DNA of 64,000 nt. Origin: Candidatus Hydrogenedentota bacterium. GTDB taxonomy: Bacteria > Hydrogenedentota > Hydrogenedentia > Hydrogenedentales > JAEUWI01. The position numbers and the translations under genes were made by a program. The notes under the pieces were generated by a model that saw nothing but the letters and a program-made list of their open reading frames with translations, was not told the DNA's origin and did no database searches. The DNA lies in NCBI GenBank assembly GCA_016791475.1, contig JAEUWI010000047.1, positions 1 to 64,000 on the forward strand, read 5' to 3'. The stretch's first letter is position 1; each line of letters opens with the position of its first letter. Below are positions 1 to 8,479 of the stretch, piece by piece.

Positions 1-73
1 GGAAAGCCGGATGCGGGAAATCTGCACGTCCGGTTTGACGAGGGGGTGGGGCTACGGCCCCACCCTACTCTAC
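1..73 (+). mobile_element. 3' end of a group II intron (domains V and VI)
   Basis: Positions 3-37 fold like intron domain V: AGCCGGA pairs with TCCGGTT through the catalytic AGC/GUU pairing, with a GAAA tetraloop at 17-20 and a small bulge on the 3' side. Positions 46-63 form the next hairpin, GTGGGGC / GCCCCAC, as expected for domain VI. The following CCCTACTCTAC ends in AC, matching the AY 3' end of group II introns. The rest of the intron, including any reverse transcriptase/maturase gene, would lie left of the window. The subclass cannot be assigned from this fragment. Confidence 0.7.
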
Positions 74-89
74 TGGTCACGATTCATTT

Positions 90-120
90 TTGACCACGGA
101 AGGGCACGGGATTTCACGGA
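90..120 (+). repeat. Dispersed 31-nt intergenic repeat, copy 1
   Basis: A phrase containing TTGACCACGGAAGG and ATTTCACGGA. It matches 53240-53270 at 29 of 31 positions, in the same orientation. It lies between the intron end and the first gene and does not form an obvious hairpin. Confidence 0.6.
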
Positions 121-191
121 AGAAGATGCGCTTGCGGTACTATGGTTGCTCCTCCTCTTCCCTATTCGCTTTGACAAACAGAGGTTGAGCC

Positions 192-1433
192 TTGTCCTAC
201 AGCCGTACATCCCTGATCGTCCTTGCATCGCTTTTGCTCTTGGCGCTGCTCCTCGCCGCCTTGCCCGGCACCGCGGATGTCAACGTGTGGAAGATGTGGG
301 TCGATAATCTGAATCGGCTGGGCTTCGTGCAGGGCTTCACCACCGGCGAAGGACACATTCTCCAGCCGCCGCTGGGCATGCTGCTGCTGGTCCTCGCGCA
401 CAATGCTTCCGCCTGGATTGGACTGCCCGACCACGTGTGGCCCGCGTGGGGACTCACGAGCTTTGATTTGAGTCTGTGGCTGGCGCTGGTGGCCAGTGCG
501 CTGGCCGTGCGCCACGTGACGCGAAGCCCCTGGCTCGCCGTGGCTTTCGTCGCGGCATTCCTGCTGAATGGCGTGGTCTATGGCTATTTCGACATCTACT
601 GCGTGCCCTTCTGGCTCCTGGGCATGCACGCCAGCACCGAAGAAAAGCCGGGGCGCGCGGCCTTCCTGTTGCTCATCGCGGTGTTGATCAAATGGCAATT
701 CCTGGTCTTCGTCCCCTTTGTTGGGCTGCATTTTCTGCGTGGGCTTTTCCAGTCGCCGATGGAGATCCGCGCCATCGCAAGACGCGCGATGCCGTACCTT
801 CCCGCCGTGTTGCTGCTGGCCGTCGTGCTGCTCCTGCTCGGGCGCGGTTCCATGCTCTCCCTCGCGCGGGGCGCGGCCCACGACACCCTCAGCGGCTACG
901 CCATGAACCTGGGCTGGCTCCTCACCTGGGCCATGCACGTCGTCTGGCCGGATAGCTACGGCCCGCTGCAAAACGGCTACATCGACGTGATTCGCACACA
1001 GGACACGCGGGTGCTGGGCCTGTTGAAGGTGCTTTTCTATTCGACCTTCGCGCTGGCCCTCTGGCGACAATGGCGCGCGCCTTCGACGCCGGAAAACTTG
1101 TGGCGTTTCATGCTCGCGGGTTATCTGTCCTATTTTCTCTTCAACAAAGGCGCCCACGAGAATCACCTCGTGCCCACGATGCTGGTGGCCGGCTACCTGG
1201 CCTGGCGGGAGAGGAAATGGCTTTCAGTAGCGGTTGCCTTCGCGGTGCTTACGAACCTGAACATGTACTTCTTCTATGGGCTGGATGGCGTGGATCGGGG
1301 GAATGCTCGGGTCGTGTGGGGTATGGACTGGTCGCTGCCGCTGGCGGTGGTGTATGTGGTCGTGGTGGGGCAGATCTATCTGAAACTGTTGGGGCCGTGG
1401 CCAGGGTTCCAGGGACGGCGGCGACGACATTAG
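192..1433 (+). CDS. Multi-pass membrane protein, probable GT-C type glycosyltransferase
   Basis: 413 residues starting with TTG, with about ten hydrophobic segments through the chain. The first extracytoplasmic loop after the N-terminal helix begins ADVNVWKMW. An acidic residue there is typical of polyprenol-phosphate-sugar-dependent GT-C transferases (mannosyltransferase/DUF2029-like). It would move a sugar from a lipid carrier to an acceptor on the outer face of the inner membrane; donor and acceptor are unknown. It converges with the next gene and their stops overlap by a few bases. The family call rests on topology and one motif, so it is only moderately certain. A start further downstream is possible because no clear Shine-Dalgarno precedes the TTG. 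Confidence 0.6.
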   Translation: MSYSRTSLIVLASLLLLALLLAALPGTADVNVWKMWVDNLNRLGFVQGFTTGEGHILQPPLGMLLLVLAHNASAWIGLPDHVWPAWGLTSFDLSLWLALVASALAVRHVTRSPWLAVAFVAAFLLNGVVYGYFDIYCVPFWLLGMHASTEEKPGRAAFLLLIAVLIKWQFLVFVPFVGLHFLRGLFQSPMEIRAIARRAMPYLPAVLLLAVVLLLLGRGSMLSLARGAAHDTLSGYAMNLGWLLTWAMHVVWPDSYGPLQNGYIDVIRTQDTRVLGLLKVLFYSTFALALWRQWRAPSTPENLWRFMLAGYLSYFLFNKGAHENHLVPTMLVAGYLAWRERKWLSVAVAFAVLTNLNMYFFYGLDGVDRGNARVVWGMDWSLPLAVVYVVVVGQIYLKLLGPWPGFQGRRRRH

Positions 1434-3100
1434 TGCGCCCACACGGGCAGGCGGTAGATCGTGAACTGCGTTGACGCGAAGACCTCCTCCAGATCGCTGA
1501 ATTCGGATTGGGCCGCCCAGTCCCGTTGTTCCCCTTCCGCGAGCACATAGGCCACGCGCCAGGCCTTCGCCGCTTCTTTGAAGGTCTTTTCATCTTTTTC
1601 CCGCAGTGCGGTCCACAAGAGCTCCCGGGCCTCCGCCCGTGGGGCATAAGGTACATAGAGGCTGGAAAAGTAGGGGTCATTCGCAACCACGCGTCTGCCC
1701 GCGGCGGCCACGCAGTAGAGCCCAGGCCGATCATTGCTGAGGAACACGGCGCCGGGTTTGGTGTTCTCCACGATCCAGTAGTAAGGCGCGAAACTGTCCA
1801 ACTGATCCAGGCGACGCAGGGCCACGCCGTGATCCCGGGTGAAGCCGTGCCACACGCGAAAGTCTCTGTAGTTCGTTGCGAACAAGACGGCGGCAAGCGC
1901 GACGACGCCGAGCACGCGGACCAACGACATCATTTTCTTGCGCTCGCCCGAGAGCGAACCTGTCAGAATGCGTTCCACGATCCAGACGAGTCCCAGCGCA
2001 AAGAGAAGGTGCCCTATCGCGATGAGGTAGAGCACGTAGTGGTAGCCTGGATTGATCTGGGGCAGCGTCATGCCGTGCCGCGCGGCCCACTGGGCGAGCA
2101 GGCTGTACAGCAGAAAGGCGGAAGCGACGGCGAGCCATGTCGGGACAACCTCCTTGACGAAACGTGGTAGCGCGCGGAAGAAGATCGCGATCAGGCCGAC
2201 GACCATGAAGGCGCTCTTGAAGCTGATCAGGTCTGTAAGAATGCTCGGCAGGTTTTCCAGCGCGGCGCCTTCCCAAACCCATTCGGTGGGCCTGGGATTG
2301 ACGACGTGAAGGTGGTATCGATAGAGAATCGAGATGGTGAAGGGAAGACTGACAACGAAAGCGACAACCAATGCGACGCCGAGGCGGGTTGAGCGCGCCA
2401 GCGCGGAAGAGCGCTGTCCCGCGCGCGCTTCCCGCAGCGTGGACAAGGTCGCAGTGATGACCATAATCGCGCCGAGGAGCACGGCGGGCGCGGTGTGGCC
2501 CAGAAAGGTGAGTCCGAGGAGGCATCCCGCCGCGAGGGCGGAGCGCAGGGACGCGCTGCGCAGGTGAACGACCCAGGCGAGGAGGGTGGCGTAGAAAAGC
2601 GCCTGGGAAAGGTGGGGCGCGAGGAGCCAGGGGGAATAGCCGGCCGAAACGAAACTGGGCCTGTCCTGCGGCAGAAGGAACAGGAATGACACCAGAGCGA
2701 GCAGCGCGATCCACGCGTCGGTGAGATACCAGACCAGAACAAAGAACGCGATGGGTACGATGAGATTGAGCCAGGGGGCCATACGCACGTTGGCCAGGGG
2801 CGGCGGCACATCCGCGGCCCAGGCTCCCGCCGCGATGAGTGCGCCGGTGAGGGGGTTGTACCACAGCCATTCGTCCGCGTAGAGGTAGTCGGCCGGATAG
2901 TCGCCGTCGAGGATGATTTGGGCGAGGGCGATATCGCGATAGGCGTCGTTGCCGGGGTGCCACTGCAAGTCGCGGGTGGTGCGCAGCCCGTGAAACAGGG
3001 CCACGGCGAGAAAGAAACCCGCGATCGCGAGGGGCGCGAAAGGCGCGACGCGGGACATGCGGGGCGAAGTTTCTACTTGATCAGCGGGCATGCGCGCCAC
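1430..3100 (-). CDS. Large multi-pass membrane protein, glycosyltransferase-39-like
   Basis: 556 residues, with one N-terminal membrane helix followed by a polar loop and then about ten more helices. The loop carries WHPGNDAYRDIALAQIIL, resembling the acidic first loop of GT-C or ArnT-like enzymes. The last ~130 residues form a soluble domain with patterns such as NTKPGAVFLSNDRPG, often seen in the extracytoplasmic tail of such proteins. AAGGTGG lies just upstream of the ATG and supports this start. Its 3' end overlaps that of the convergent membrane protein. The two could serve one surface-glycan pathway, but convergent orientation means they are not an operon. Substrate unknown. Confidence 0.55.
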   Translation of the reverse strand: MARMPADQVETSPRMSRVAPFAPLAIAGFFLAVALFHGLRTTRDLQWHPGNDAYRDIALAQIILDGDYPADYLYADEWLWYNPLTGALIAAGAWAADVPPPLANVRMAPWLNLIVPIAFFVLVWYLTDAWIALLALVSFLFLLPQDRPSFVSAGYSPWLLAPHLSQALFYATLLAWVVHLRSASLRSALAAGCLLGLTFLGHTAPAVLLGAIMVITATLSTLREARAGQRSSALARSTRLGVALVVAFVVSLPFTISILYRYHLHVVNPRPTEWVWEGAALENLPSILTDLISFKSAFMVVGLIAIFFRALPRFVKEVVPTWLAVASAFLLYSLLAQWAARHGMTLPQINPGYHYVLYLIAIGHLLFALGLVWIVERILTGSLSGERKKMMSLVRVLGVVALAAVLFATNYRDFRVWHGFTRDHGVALRRLDQLDSFAPYYWIVENTKPGAVFLSNDRPGLYCVAAAGRRVVANDPYFSSLYVPYAPRAEARELLWTALREKDEKTFKEAAKAWRVAYVLAEGEQRDWAAQSEFSDLEEVFASTQFTIYRLPVWAH

Positions 3101-3202
3101 CTTACGTGGTGGCGCGAAGGGGATGCAACTTGCGTTGGAGATGCGGGGAAAGCCCCCGGTTGCACTTCCCCACCACCCCGCGCTGCTGGTCCGGTCCGTT
3201 TT

Positions 3203-3574
3203 TCAGCCGCCGAAGGCATCGCGGAAGAGGGTGATTGTGGGTGCGCCCTGGTCGGGCATGATCACGCTGACGATGTCGAAGCGGTAGTAGACTGTGGGGT
3301 CGTCGGCCTGGTCGATGTAGCGCTGGGCCGCGCTTCGGATGTGCTGTTGCTTGCGCGGGCCGACGGAATCCTCCGGGGGAAAATCGTCCAGCACTTTGCG
3401 TGTTCGAACCTCCACGAAAGCAATGGTGTCGCCCTCGCGGGCGATGATGTCGATTTCGTACTTGCCCAGGAAGCGGTTGCGCTCCAGGATGCGGTAGCCC
3501 TGCTTCTTCAGGAAGCGCGCGGCGGCGTCTTCCCCCCGCCGGCCGAGGGGCTTGGGCTCACGCCTCCACCACAT
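3203..3574 (-). CDS. YraN family protein (UPF0102), predicted endonuclease-like
   Basis: About 123 residues from the ATG at 3574 (MWWRREPKPLG). The frame stays open to 3667, but the shorter form fits the usual ~120-residue family length. Family marks are GRRGEDAAARFLKKQGYRIL near the N-terminus, then KYEIDIIAREGDTIAFVEVR with the D..E.K/R nuclease-like core, then a C-terminal RFDIVSV strand. YraN proteins have a restriction-endonuclease-like fold and a poorly defined role in DNA processing. The start overlaps the end of scpA by 17 bases, implying translational coupling. Confidence 0.85.
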   Translation of the reverse strand: MWWRREPKPLGRRGEDAAARFLKKQGYRILERNRFLGKYEIDIIAREGDTIAFVEVRTRKVLDDFPPEDSVGPRKQQHIRSAAQRYIDQADDPTVYYRFDIVSVIMPDQGAPTITLFRDAFGG

Positions 3575-4535
3575 CGGCCCCGGCTCTTGCTTCCTGCTCC
3601 TCGTCGTAGGAGTCCTCGCCATAATCCGCGTCGGTGCGCTCGCGCGCGAAGAGGCGGATTTCGCCATAGGTACTGTGCTGGTGGCAGCGGATGCGGCGCA
3701 TGCGACACAGTTCCAGGATGGCCAGGAGGCAGCACACGAGATGGACCTTCTGGGTATTGTCCGCCTTCAGGTCGGCCCAGGACAGGCTCTCCCGATCCTG
3801 GAGCAACTCCTGGATATAGGCGATTTTTTCATCCACGGAAGCGCCTTCCAGTTCCACTTCGTGGAAGGGCTTGGCGGACACGTAGCGGAGGATCGCGCGG
3901 ATGGCTTTCATGAGGTCGTAGAGGGTGATGTCCAGCAGACCGTCGTCCTCGTCGGGATCGGCCTCCACCTTGGGCTTGGCGGAGCGGGGGAAGTAGTCTT
4001 CGGCGATTTCACCGCGGCGCGCGAGGGCCAGGGACAGATCACGGTACTTCCGGTACTCCAGCAGCTTTTCGACCAGCTCGAGGCGCGGATCGTCCTCCTC
4101 GATCTCTTCCTCTTCCTCCTCCACCACGTCGACGGGAAGGATCATCTTCGATTTGATCTGGATCAGGGTGGCGGCCATCACCAGGAAATCGCCCGCCGCG
4201 TCCAGGTTGTCGTAGGTCATCATTTCCAGGAAGCGGAGGTACTGCTCCGTTACCTTGACGATGGGGATGTCGAAGATATCGATTTCCTGGGACTTAATCA
4301 GGTACAGGAGCACCTCGAAGGGCCCCTCGAACTTTTCCAGCTCCAGGCGCAGGACTTCATCGGGAATTTCGTCCTCGATGCCCTCGATGATGATGGGGCC
4401 GTCCTTCTCCAGATCATGGGGATCGGCGGCCTCGGGCTTGCTGCCCGCTTCTTTTTTGGGTGCTTTGCTCAAACGAAATGCCTGGGGTTGTATGAAACGA
4501 CAACCCGCACCAGCGCTGGAAATGAGGGATGGCAC
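3558..4535 (-). CDS. scpA: Segregation and condensation protein A
   Basis: 325 residues. The kleisin core starts at about residue 62 with LELEKFEGPFEVLLYLIKSQ, followed by EIDIFDIPIVKVTEQYL and then GDFLVMAATLIQIKSKMLLP-like text, all standard ScpA. The middle is highly acidic (EEEEEEIEEDD). The C-terminal winged-helix part (KVHLVCCLLAILELCR...) would bind the SMC head. ScpA bridges SMC and ScpB in the chromosome condensation complex. ScpB is not next to it here; yraN is. The long N-terminal leader is not conserved, and a TTG at 4472 is an alternative start. Confidence 0.93.
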   Translation of the reverse strand: MPSLISSAGAGCRFIQPQAFRLSKAPKKEAGSKPEAADPHDLEKDGPIIIEGIEDEIPDEVLRLELEKFEGPFEVLLYLIKSQEIDIFDIPIVKVTEQYLRFLEMMTYDNLDAAGDFLVMAATLIQIKSKMILPVDVVEEEEEEIEEDDPRLELVEKLLEYRKYRDLSLALARRGEIAEDYFPRSAKPKVEADPDEDDGLLDITLYDLMKAIRAILRYVSAKPFHEVELEGASVDEKIAYIQELLQDRESLSWADLKADNTQKVHLVCCLLAILELCRMRRIRCHQHSTYGEIRLFARERTDADYGEDSYDEEQEARAGADVVEA

Positions 4536-4652
4536 GGGGAAGGCGGTCTAAGTGGGTTGTGTAGCGGCCTGACGACCACGGGCATGATCGTAGCGCGTTG
4601 GCCGGGCCGATAGCAACCGGGCGGGAAATGGACCTATTGGCCGTTTCGCGGT

Positions 4653-4955
4653 CTAAGCGCCCTTGCGCTGAGCGAATCGCCGTTCACGGCTTCTCGCCAG
4701 GCGGTAGGTGGATTCGAGATTCAGCCAGTAGTGTGCGTCCAAGCCGAGGGTCTCTTCGAGTTGAAGTGCGATGTCCGCGGTAAGCTGCGCCTTGCCGTGG
4801 AGGAGGCGGTTCAGGTTCTCTGGATCGCGGCCTATCGCGACGGCGAATTCGGCCAGGGACAGCCCTCGGGCGTCAAGCTCATCTTGGAGATACTCTCCCG
4901 GCGGAAAAGCCTCGGCGGGGATTCGCCTCGCCACGCCTGTCTCTTGTGCTCGCAT
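4653..4955 (-). CDS. higA: HigA-type antitoxin, XRE-family DNA-binding protein
   Basis: 100 residues. A helix-turn-helix spans about residues 33-60 (LSLAEFAVAIGRDPENLNRL), preceded by FPPGEYLQDELDARG, the standard opening of HigA/VapI antitoxins. The tail LGLDAHYWLNLESTYRLAR is also typical. It should neutralise the toxin encoded just upstream and repress the shared promoter. Its ATG overlaps the toxin stop (TAATG), so the pair is translationally coupled in the usual higB-higA order. Confidence 0.87.
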   Translation of the reverse strand: MRAQETGVARRIPAEAFPPGEYLQDELDARGLSLAEFAVAIGRDPENLNRLLHGKAQLTADIALQLEETLGLDAHYWLNLESTYRLARSRERRFAQRKGA

Positions 4956-5272
4956 TAGTGATAGTCCTCGATGGCCATTACGACAACGACTTTTTGCTCC
5001 AGGGAGCCTTCGAGCCGGAGGATCAGTCGAAACTGGCTGTTGAGTCGCATGGAATGCTGACCCTCGCGGTTGCCCTTAAGTTTTTCAAAGTGCAACCCCT
5101 TGCTCAACCGGAAGATCCGTTCGTCGGGGGCATTTCGAATCATGTTCAGGCATTTTCGAAAGGCTCTGACGACGCCGGGTGAGAGCCCCGCGTCGAATTC
5201 CGGATCCACTTCCAGGCGATCCAAGTCATCGTCCTCGAATTCCACATTCATCGTCGTTACAGTATATCCCAT
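4955..5272 (-). CDS. higB: HigB/RelE-like toxin, putative mRNA interferase
   Basis: 105 residues; an internal ATG at residue 8 is an equally good start. The pattern FRKCLNMIRNAPDERIFRLSKGLHFEKLKG followed by SMRLNSQFRLILRLEG and IEDYH matches the small RelE/HigB fold, which cleaves mRNA on the ribosome. The family's basic catalytic residues are plausible (R and K in FEKLKG and RLNSQFR), and the C-terminal His is retained. It is the first gene of the toxin-antitoxin operon; the promoter should lie in 5273-5457. Confidence 0.83.
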   Translation of the reverse strand: MGYTVTTMNVEFEDDDLDRLEVDPEFDAGLSPGVVRAFRKCLNMIRNAPDERIFRLSKGLHFEKLKGNREGQHSMRLNSQFRLILRLEGSLEQKVVVVMAIEDYH

Positions 5273-5457
5273 GATCCGGGAAGTGGCAACCGCCCGATTA
5301 TTCCCCGTATTTGCCTTCTCCCAGGGGCTCCTGTTAGTATCAAAGCCAGATTACCATGGGATACATGCGGCGGGACCATTCGGACGCTGCGGGTTGGCCG
5401 TGAAATACAAGTGTCATTCGGTGCGCGGGCCGCCCGGATTGACTGGAGAATACTTGG

Positions 5458-6459
5458 ATGGATTTGCGTAAGCGCATTGCCCTCATGGGCTTGTTGGTCC
5501 TCAGCCTTGGCAGCCTGGACGCTTTTGCCCAGTGGACCTGGACGCCCCAGACGGGCCGCTGGGTCAACTTGAAGCGCCTGCCGAAGGAAACGCCCCAGCT
5601 CCAGTTGGAGTATGCCCGCAGCCTCCTGCTGGAGGGAAAATACGACAACGCCTGGCGCGAGACCCGCAAGTTCACCCAGTTCTACGAGGACAGCGAGTTC
5701 CGGGACGACAACCAGTTCCTCCGGGGCGAGATCCGCGTGGCCCAGGGCAAGTGGCTGGAAGGGGCGAAGGAGTTTCAGACGCTGATCGCCACCTATCCGG
5801 AAACGGATCACTACGACGAAGCCATCGCCAAGCAATACGAGATCGGCGATTTATATTTCGAGCGCGGCCAGAGGAAAATGGACGAGAAGTGGACCCTGTG
5901 GAAGAAGCGCCCGCTGAAGCGCGCGGTGGAGGTCTACTCCATGGTGGTGGAAAACCAGCCCTTCACCTCGGAAGCCGCTCGGGCCCAGTACCAGATTGGC
6001 CTGTGCCGCTATACCACGGAAAACTATCTTGAAGCGGCCTTCGACTACCGCCGCGTGATCGAAGACTACGCCGGTTCCGACTGGGTGGACGAGGCGAGCT
6101 ATGGTCTGGCCATGTGCTACTACGACATGTCCCTGCCGGCGGACTATGACCAGACCCCGAGCCAGCTCACCATCGACGCGGTGGAGAGTTTCGCCAGCCG
6201 CTACCCCGACGATGAGCGCCTGCCCGACCTGCGCGTGAAACAGGCGGAGATGCAGGAGCGCATCGCCCAGCAGCAACTGCTGACAGCGAAGTTCTACGAG
6301 AAGCGCCGCAAGTTCGGCTCGGCGAAGATCTACTATGAAGTGGTGGTGGACAAGTATCCGGACAGCGAAGCGGCCCAGACGGCCTCCGCCTGGCTGGAGG
6401 CCCACCAGGGCGTGGAACACATCGGCAGTCCCGCCGCCGCCACGGTAACGCTTCAATGA
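5458..6459 (+). CDS. BamD-like TPR protein with signal peptide
   Basis: 333 residues. A signal peptide covers about residues 1-24 (hydrophobic core ALMGLLVLSLGSL, then DAFAQ). The rest is TPR-type helical pairs: YARSLLLEGKYDNAWRETRKF, QYQIGLCRYTTENYLEAAFDYRRVIEDY, and YYEVVVDKYPDSEAAQTA near the C-terminus. This matches the BamD/YfiO outer-membrane assembly family or YbgF-like periplasmic TPR proteins. Unlike classical BamD there is no lipobox cysteine, so it would be soluble and periplasmic. GGAG lies about 11 bases before the ATG. It overlaps the next gene (an LptE-like lipoprotein) by four bases, placing it in an outer-membrane biogenesis operon. Confidence 0.75.
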   Translation: MDLRKRIALMGLLVLSLGSLDAFAQWTWTPQTGRWVNLKRLPKETPQLQLEYARSLLLEGKYDNAWRETRKFTQFYEDSEFRDDNQFLRGEIRVAQGKWLEGAKEFQTLIATYPETDHYDEAIAKQYEIGDLYFERGQRKMDEKWTLWKKRPLKRAVEVYSMVVENQPFTSEAARAQYQIGLCRYTTENYLEAAFDYRRVIEDYAGSDWVDEASYGLAMCYYDMSLPADYDQTPSQLTIDAVESFASRYPDDERLPDLRVKQAEMQERIAQQQLLTAKFYEKRRKFGSAKIYYEVVVDKYPDSEAAQTASAWLEAHQGVEHIGSPAAATVTLQ

Positions 6460-7031
6460 GCAGGTGGATTACACGTACCGCGATGACCCTGGTGGTTGGC
6501 GCGATTCTCGCGGGCTGTGGCTATACCACCCAAAGCTCGCTGGACCCCCAATATCAAACCATCGCCGTGTCGCCCTTTTATGACAAGACGCGGGAGTACG
6601 ATCTCCAGGCGCCCCTGACCAACGCCGTGACCCGCAAGTTTATCAACGACAGCCGACTCGACGTGGTGGCGCCCGATCAGGCGGATCTGCTGCTGGAGGG
6701 CGTGATTCTCAACTACCAGCTCAAGGGTCTTACCTTCGATCAGAACGACGAAGTGACCCAGTACCTTCTCGTAATCACGGCGGGTGTGCGCTTGACCGAT
6801 GTTCAGAAGGGCGAGGTGCTGTGGGAAGAGAAACTCATGGCCGGCGAGACCAGCTACTACACCCGCGCGGCGGGCCAGTCTTCCGATCGGCTCCGGGGCA
6901 ATGCGGAGGTCTTCCTTCCGCCCGTCCGCTCTTTCGCCACCGACGAGGAAAACCGGGCCGCCGCCGAAGCGCTGGAGCAGTTGGCATCGGACATTTTCTA
7001 CCGCACCGTCGAGCCCTGGCCGGAATCCTGA
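6456..7031 (+). CDS. lptE: LptE-like outer-membrane LPS-assembly lipoprotein
   Basis: 191 residues. A lipoprotein signal ends in LAGC at about residues 18-21, followed directly by GYTT, the standard start of mature LptE. The next stretch, TIAVSPFYDKTREYDLQAPLTNAVTRKF, is the family pattern, with a C-terminal helix AAAEALEQLASDIFYRTVEPW. LptE plugs the LptD barrel that places LPS in the outer leaflet; lptD is not in the window. It is coupled to the upstream TPR gene by an ATGA overlap and followed by holA, an order common in diderms. Confidence 0.85.
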   Translation: MSRWITRTAMTLVVGAILAGCGYTTQSSLDPQYQTIAVSPFYDKTREYDLQAPLTNAVTRKFINDSRLDVVAPDQADLLLEGVILNYQLKGLTFDQNDEVTQYLLVITAGVRLTDVQKGEVLWEEKLMAGETSYYTRAAGQSSDRLRGNAEVFLPPVRSFATDEENRAAAEALEQLASDIFYRTVEPWPES

Positions 7032-7065
7032 GAATATCCGGACCCGCGCACCTGACTTGAATTCA

Positions 7066-7136
7066 CAGGGACATCAGGGACGGCAGAGACTGCAGAACCT
7101 CTTAACCTGCCGTCCCTGTCGTCCCTGATGTCCCTG
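7066..7136. repeat. Family A dispersed hairpin repeat, copy 1
   Basis: Arms at 7066-7086 (starting CAGGGACATCAGGGACGG) and 7107-7136 (ending GTCCCTGATGTCCCTG) form a long hairpin between lptE and holA. Related copies lie at 35611-35682 and 47731-47804. The hairpin lacks a terminal T-run, so it looks like a REP-type element rather than a simple terminator. Confidence 0.75.
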
Positions 7137-7179
7137 CAACATTGTCGGCGCAACGTCGCCGCCCACAGGCCTTCGCCCC

Positions 7180-8220
7180 ATGCACGCCAACGAACTGCTT
7201 GAACAAATCGGGAAGAAGCCTCTGCCGCCCGTGCTCCTGTTTGCGCCGGGCGCCGCGGCCTTTGGCAAGGAGCCCTGGGAACCGGCCCTGGCGGAGCGCG
7301 CCGTGGAGCGGATTATCGCCACCCACGTGGATCCGGGCATGCGCGACATGTGCCTGGGCGTGTACCACGCCGACGAAAGCAAGCCGGGCGAGATCGTGCT
7401 GGAGGCCCAGACGCTGCCTTTCCTGGTGGAGCGGCGCGTGCTCATCGTGCGCAACGCCGCGCGCTACAACGCCATGTCCGGCGAAAAGGGCTCCCCCCTT
7501 CTGCCCTTGATTGAATATATCGAGTCCCCCTCGGAAACCACGCTTCTCATCCTCATCGCGGAAACGGTGGACAAGCGCAAGAAGCTCTACAAGGCCTGCC
7601 AGAAGGGCGGGGCCATCGTGGAGTGCCCCCAACTCGATGATCGCGCCCTGACCATGTGGATCCGCGCCGAAGTCCAGAACCGCGGCAAGGATATCGACGG
7701 CGGCGCCATCAACGAACTGATCCACCGGGGCGGCAGCCGCCTGGGCGACATCAACAACGCCATCAACCTCGTCACCACTTACGTGGGCGAGGCGCCGAAA
7801 GTGACCCAGGACGATGTGGTCGCCGCCTGTGCCGATGTGGCCGAGGAGACGGTCTGGGCGCTGACCGACGCGATCGCGGCGTCGAACCCCGACAAGGCCC
7901 TGAGCACGCTGTTTCAACTGGAAGATATGGGCAAGTCGCCCGACGAAATCATGGGCCTGATCAACTGGCTCCTCGACAGCGCCTATCGCGCCATGCCGCA
8001 GACACAGGCGACCATCAAGAGTAATTTTCAAGCCCAGAAGGTGATGCCCCTGGCCAATAAGCTCGGGCTTGAAAAGCTCAAGCGGGCATTCGCATTGTGC
8101 ACCGAAACCCACCTGGCCATCCGCAGCACGGGCACCGATCAGATGCTCGCGCTGGAGCTGCTGGTGATCAAACTCTCCGCACCCCGGGGCGGTGCGAAGC
8201 GACCCGTCGCCCGGGCGTAG
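7180..8220 (+). CDS. holA: DNA polymerase III delta subunit
   Basis: 346 residues, the usual HolA length. The N-terminal part carries LPPVLLFAPGAAAFGKEPW, where HolA normally has its degenerate nucleotide-binding loop. It continues with TLPFLVERRVLIVRNAARYN, LLILIAETVDKRKKLYKAC and VVAACADVAEETVWALTDAIAASNPDKALSTLF, all standard for this clamp-loader subunit. The C-terminal collar domain ends with LAIRSTGTDQMLALELLVIKL. It opens the beta clamp during loading. It follows lptE after a 148-base gap holding a hairpin repeat. Confidence 0.9.
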   Translation: MHANELLEQIGKKPLPPVLLFAPGAAAFGKEPWEPALAERAVERIIATHVDPGMRDMCLGVYHADESKPGEIVLEAQTLPFLVERRVLIVRNAARYNAMSGEKGSPLLPLIEYIESPSETTLLILIAETVDKRKKLYKACQKGGAIVECPQLDDRALTMWIRAEVQNRGKDIDGGAINELIHRGGSRLGDINNAINLVTTYVGEAPKVTQDDVVAACADVAEETVWALTDAIAASNPDKALSTLFQLEDMGKSPDEIMGLINWLLDSAYRAMPQTQATIKSNFQAQKVMPLANKLGLEKLKRAFALCTETHLAIRSTGTDQMLALELLVIKLSAPRGGAKRPVARA

Positions 8221-8286
8221 AAGTCGCGGGTGGCGCTGGACTCCGGATTGCGAAGAAGATTTCCGGCAATCCTCGGGACTCCAAGT

Positions 8287-8321
8287 CGTGCCACGCGATT
8301 CGGTAACGCCGATTCGTGTGC
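8287..8321 (+). repeat. Family B REP-like element, left copy of pair 1
   Basis: A 35-nt unit starting CGTGCCACGCGATTCGG. Its reverse complement matches 8480-8514 at 33 of 35 positions and closely resembles the pair at 50193-50227 and 50382-50416. Confidence 0.8.
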
Positions 8322-8479
8322 TCAGTGAGACCAAGGCCCGATGCCGCAATCAAGAGTATGAAAGAGCGGCTCGATTCTCTTGTGGCGTCCAGAAGGTGTC
8401 GGCTGGAAGAGCGGTACCGGATCGGAATCCCGCCGTGCGGATCCGTAGTCGTTCATGGGCCGCACTTACTTGGTGACTG

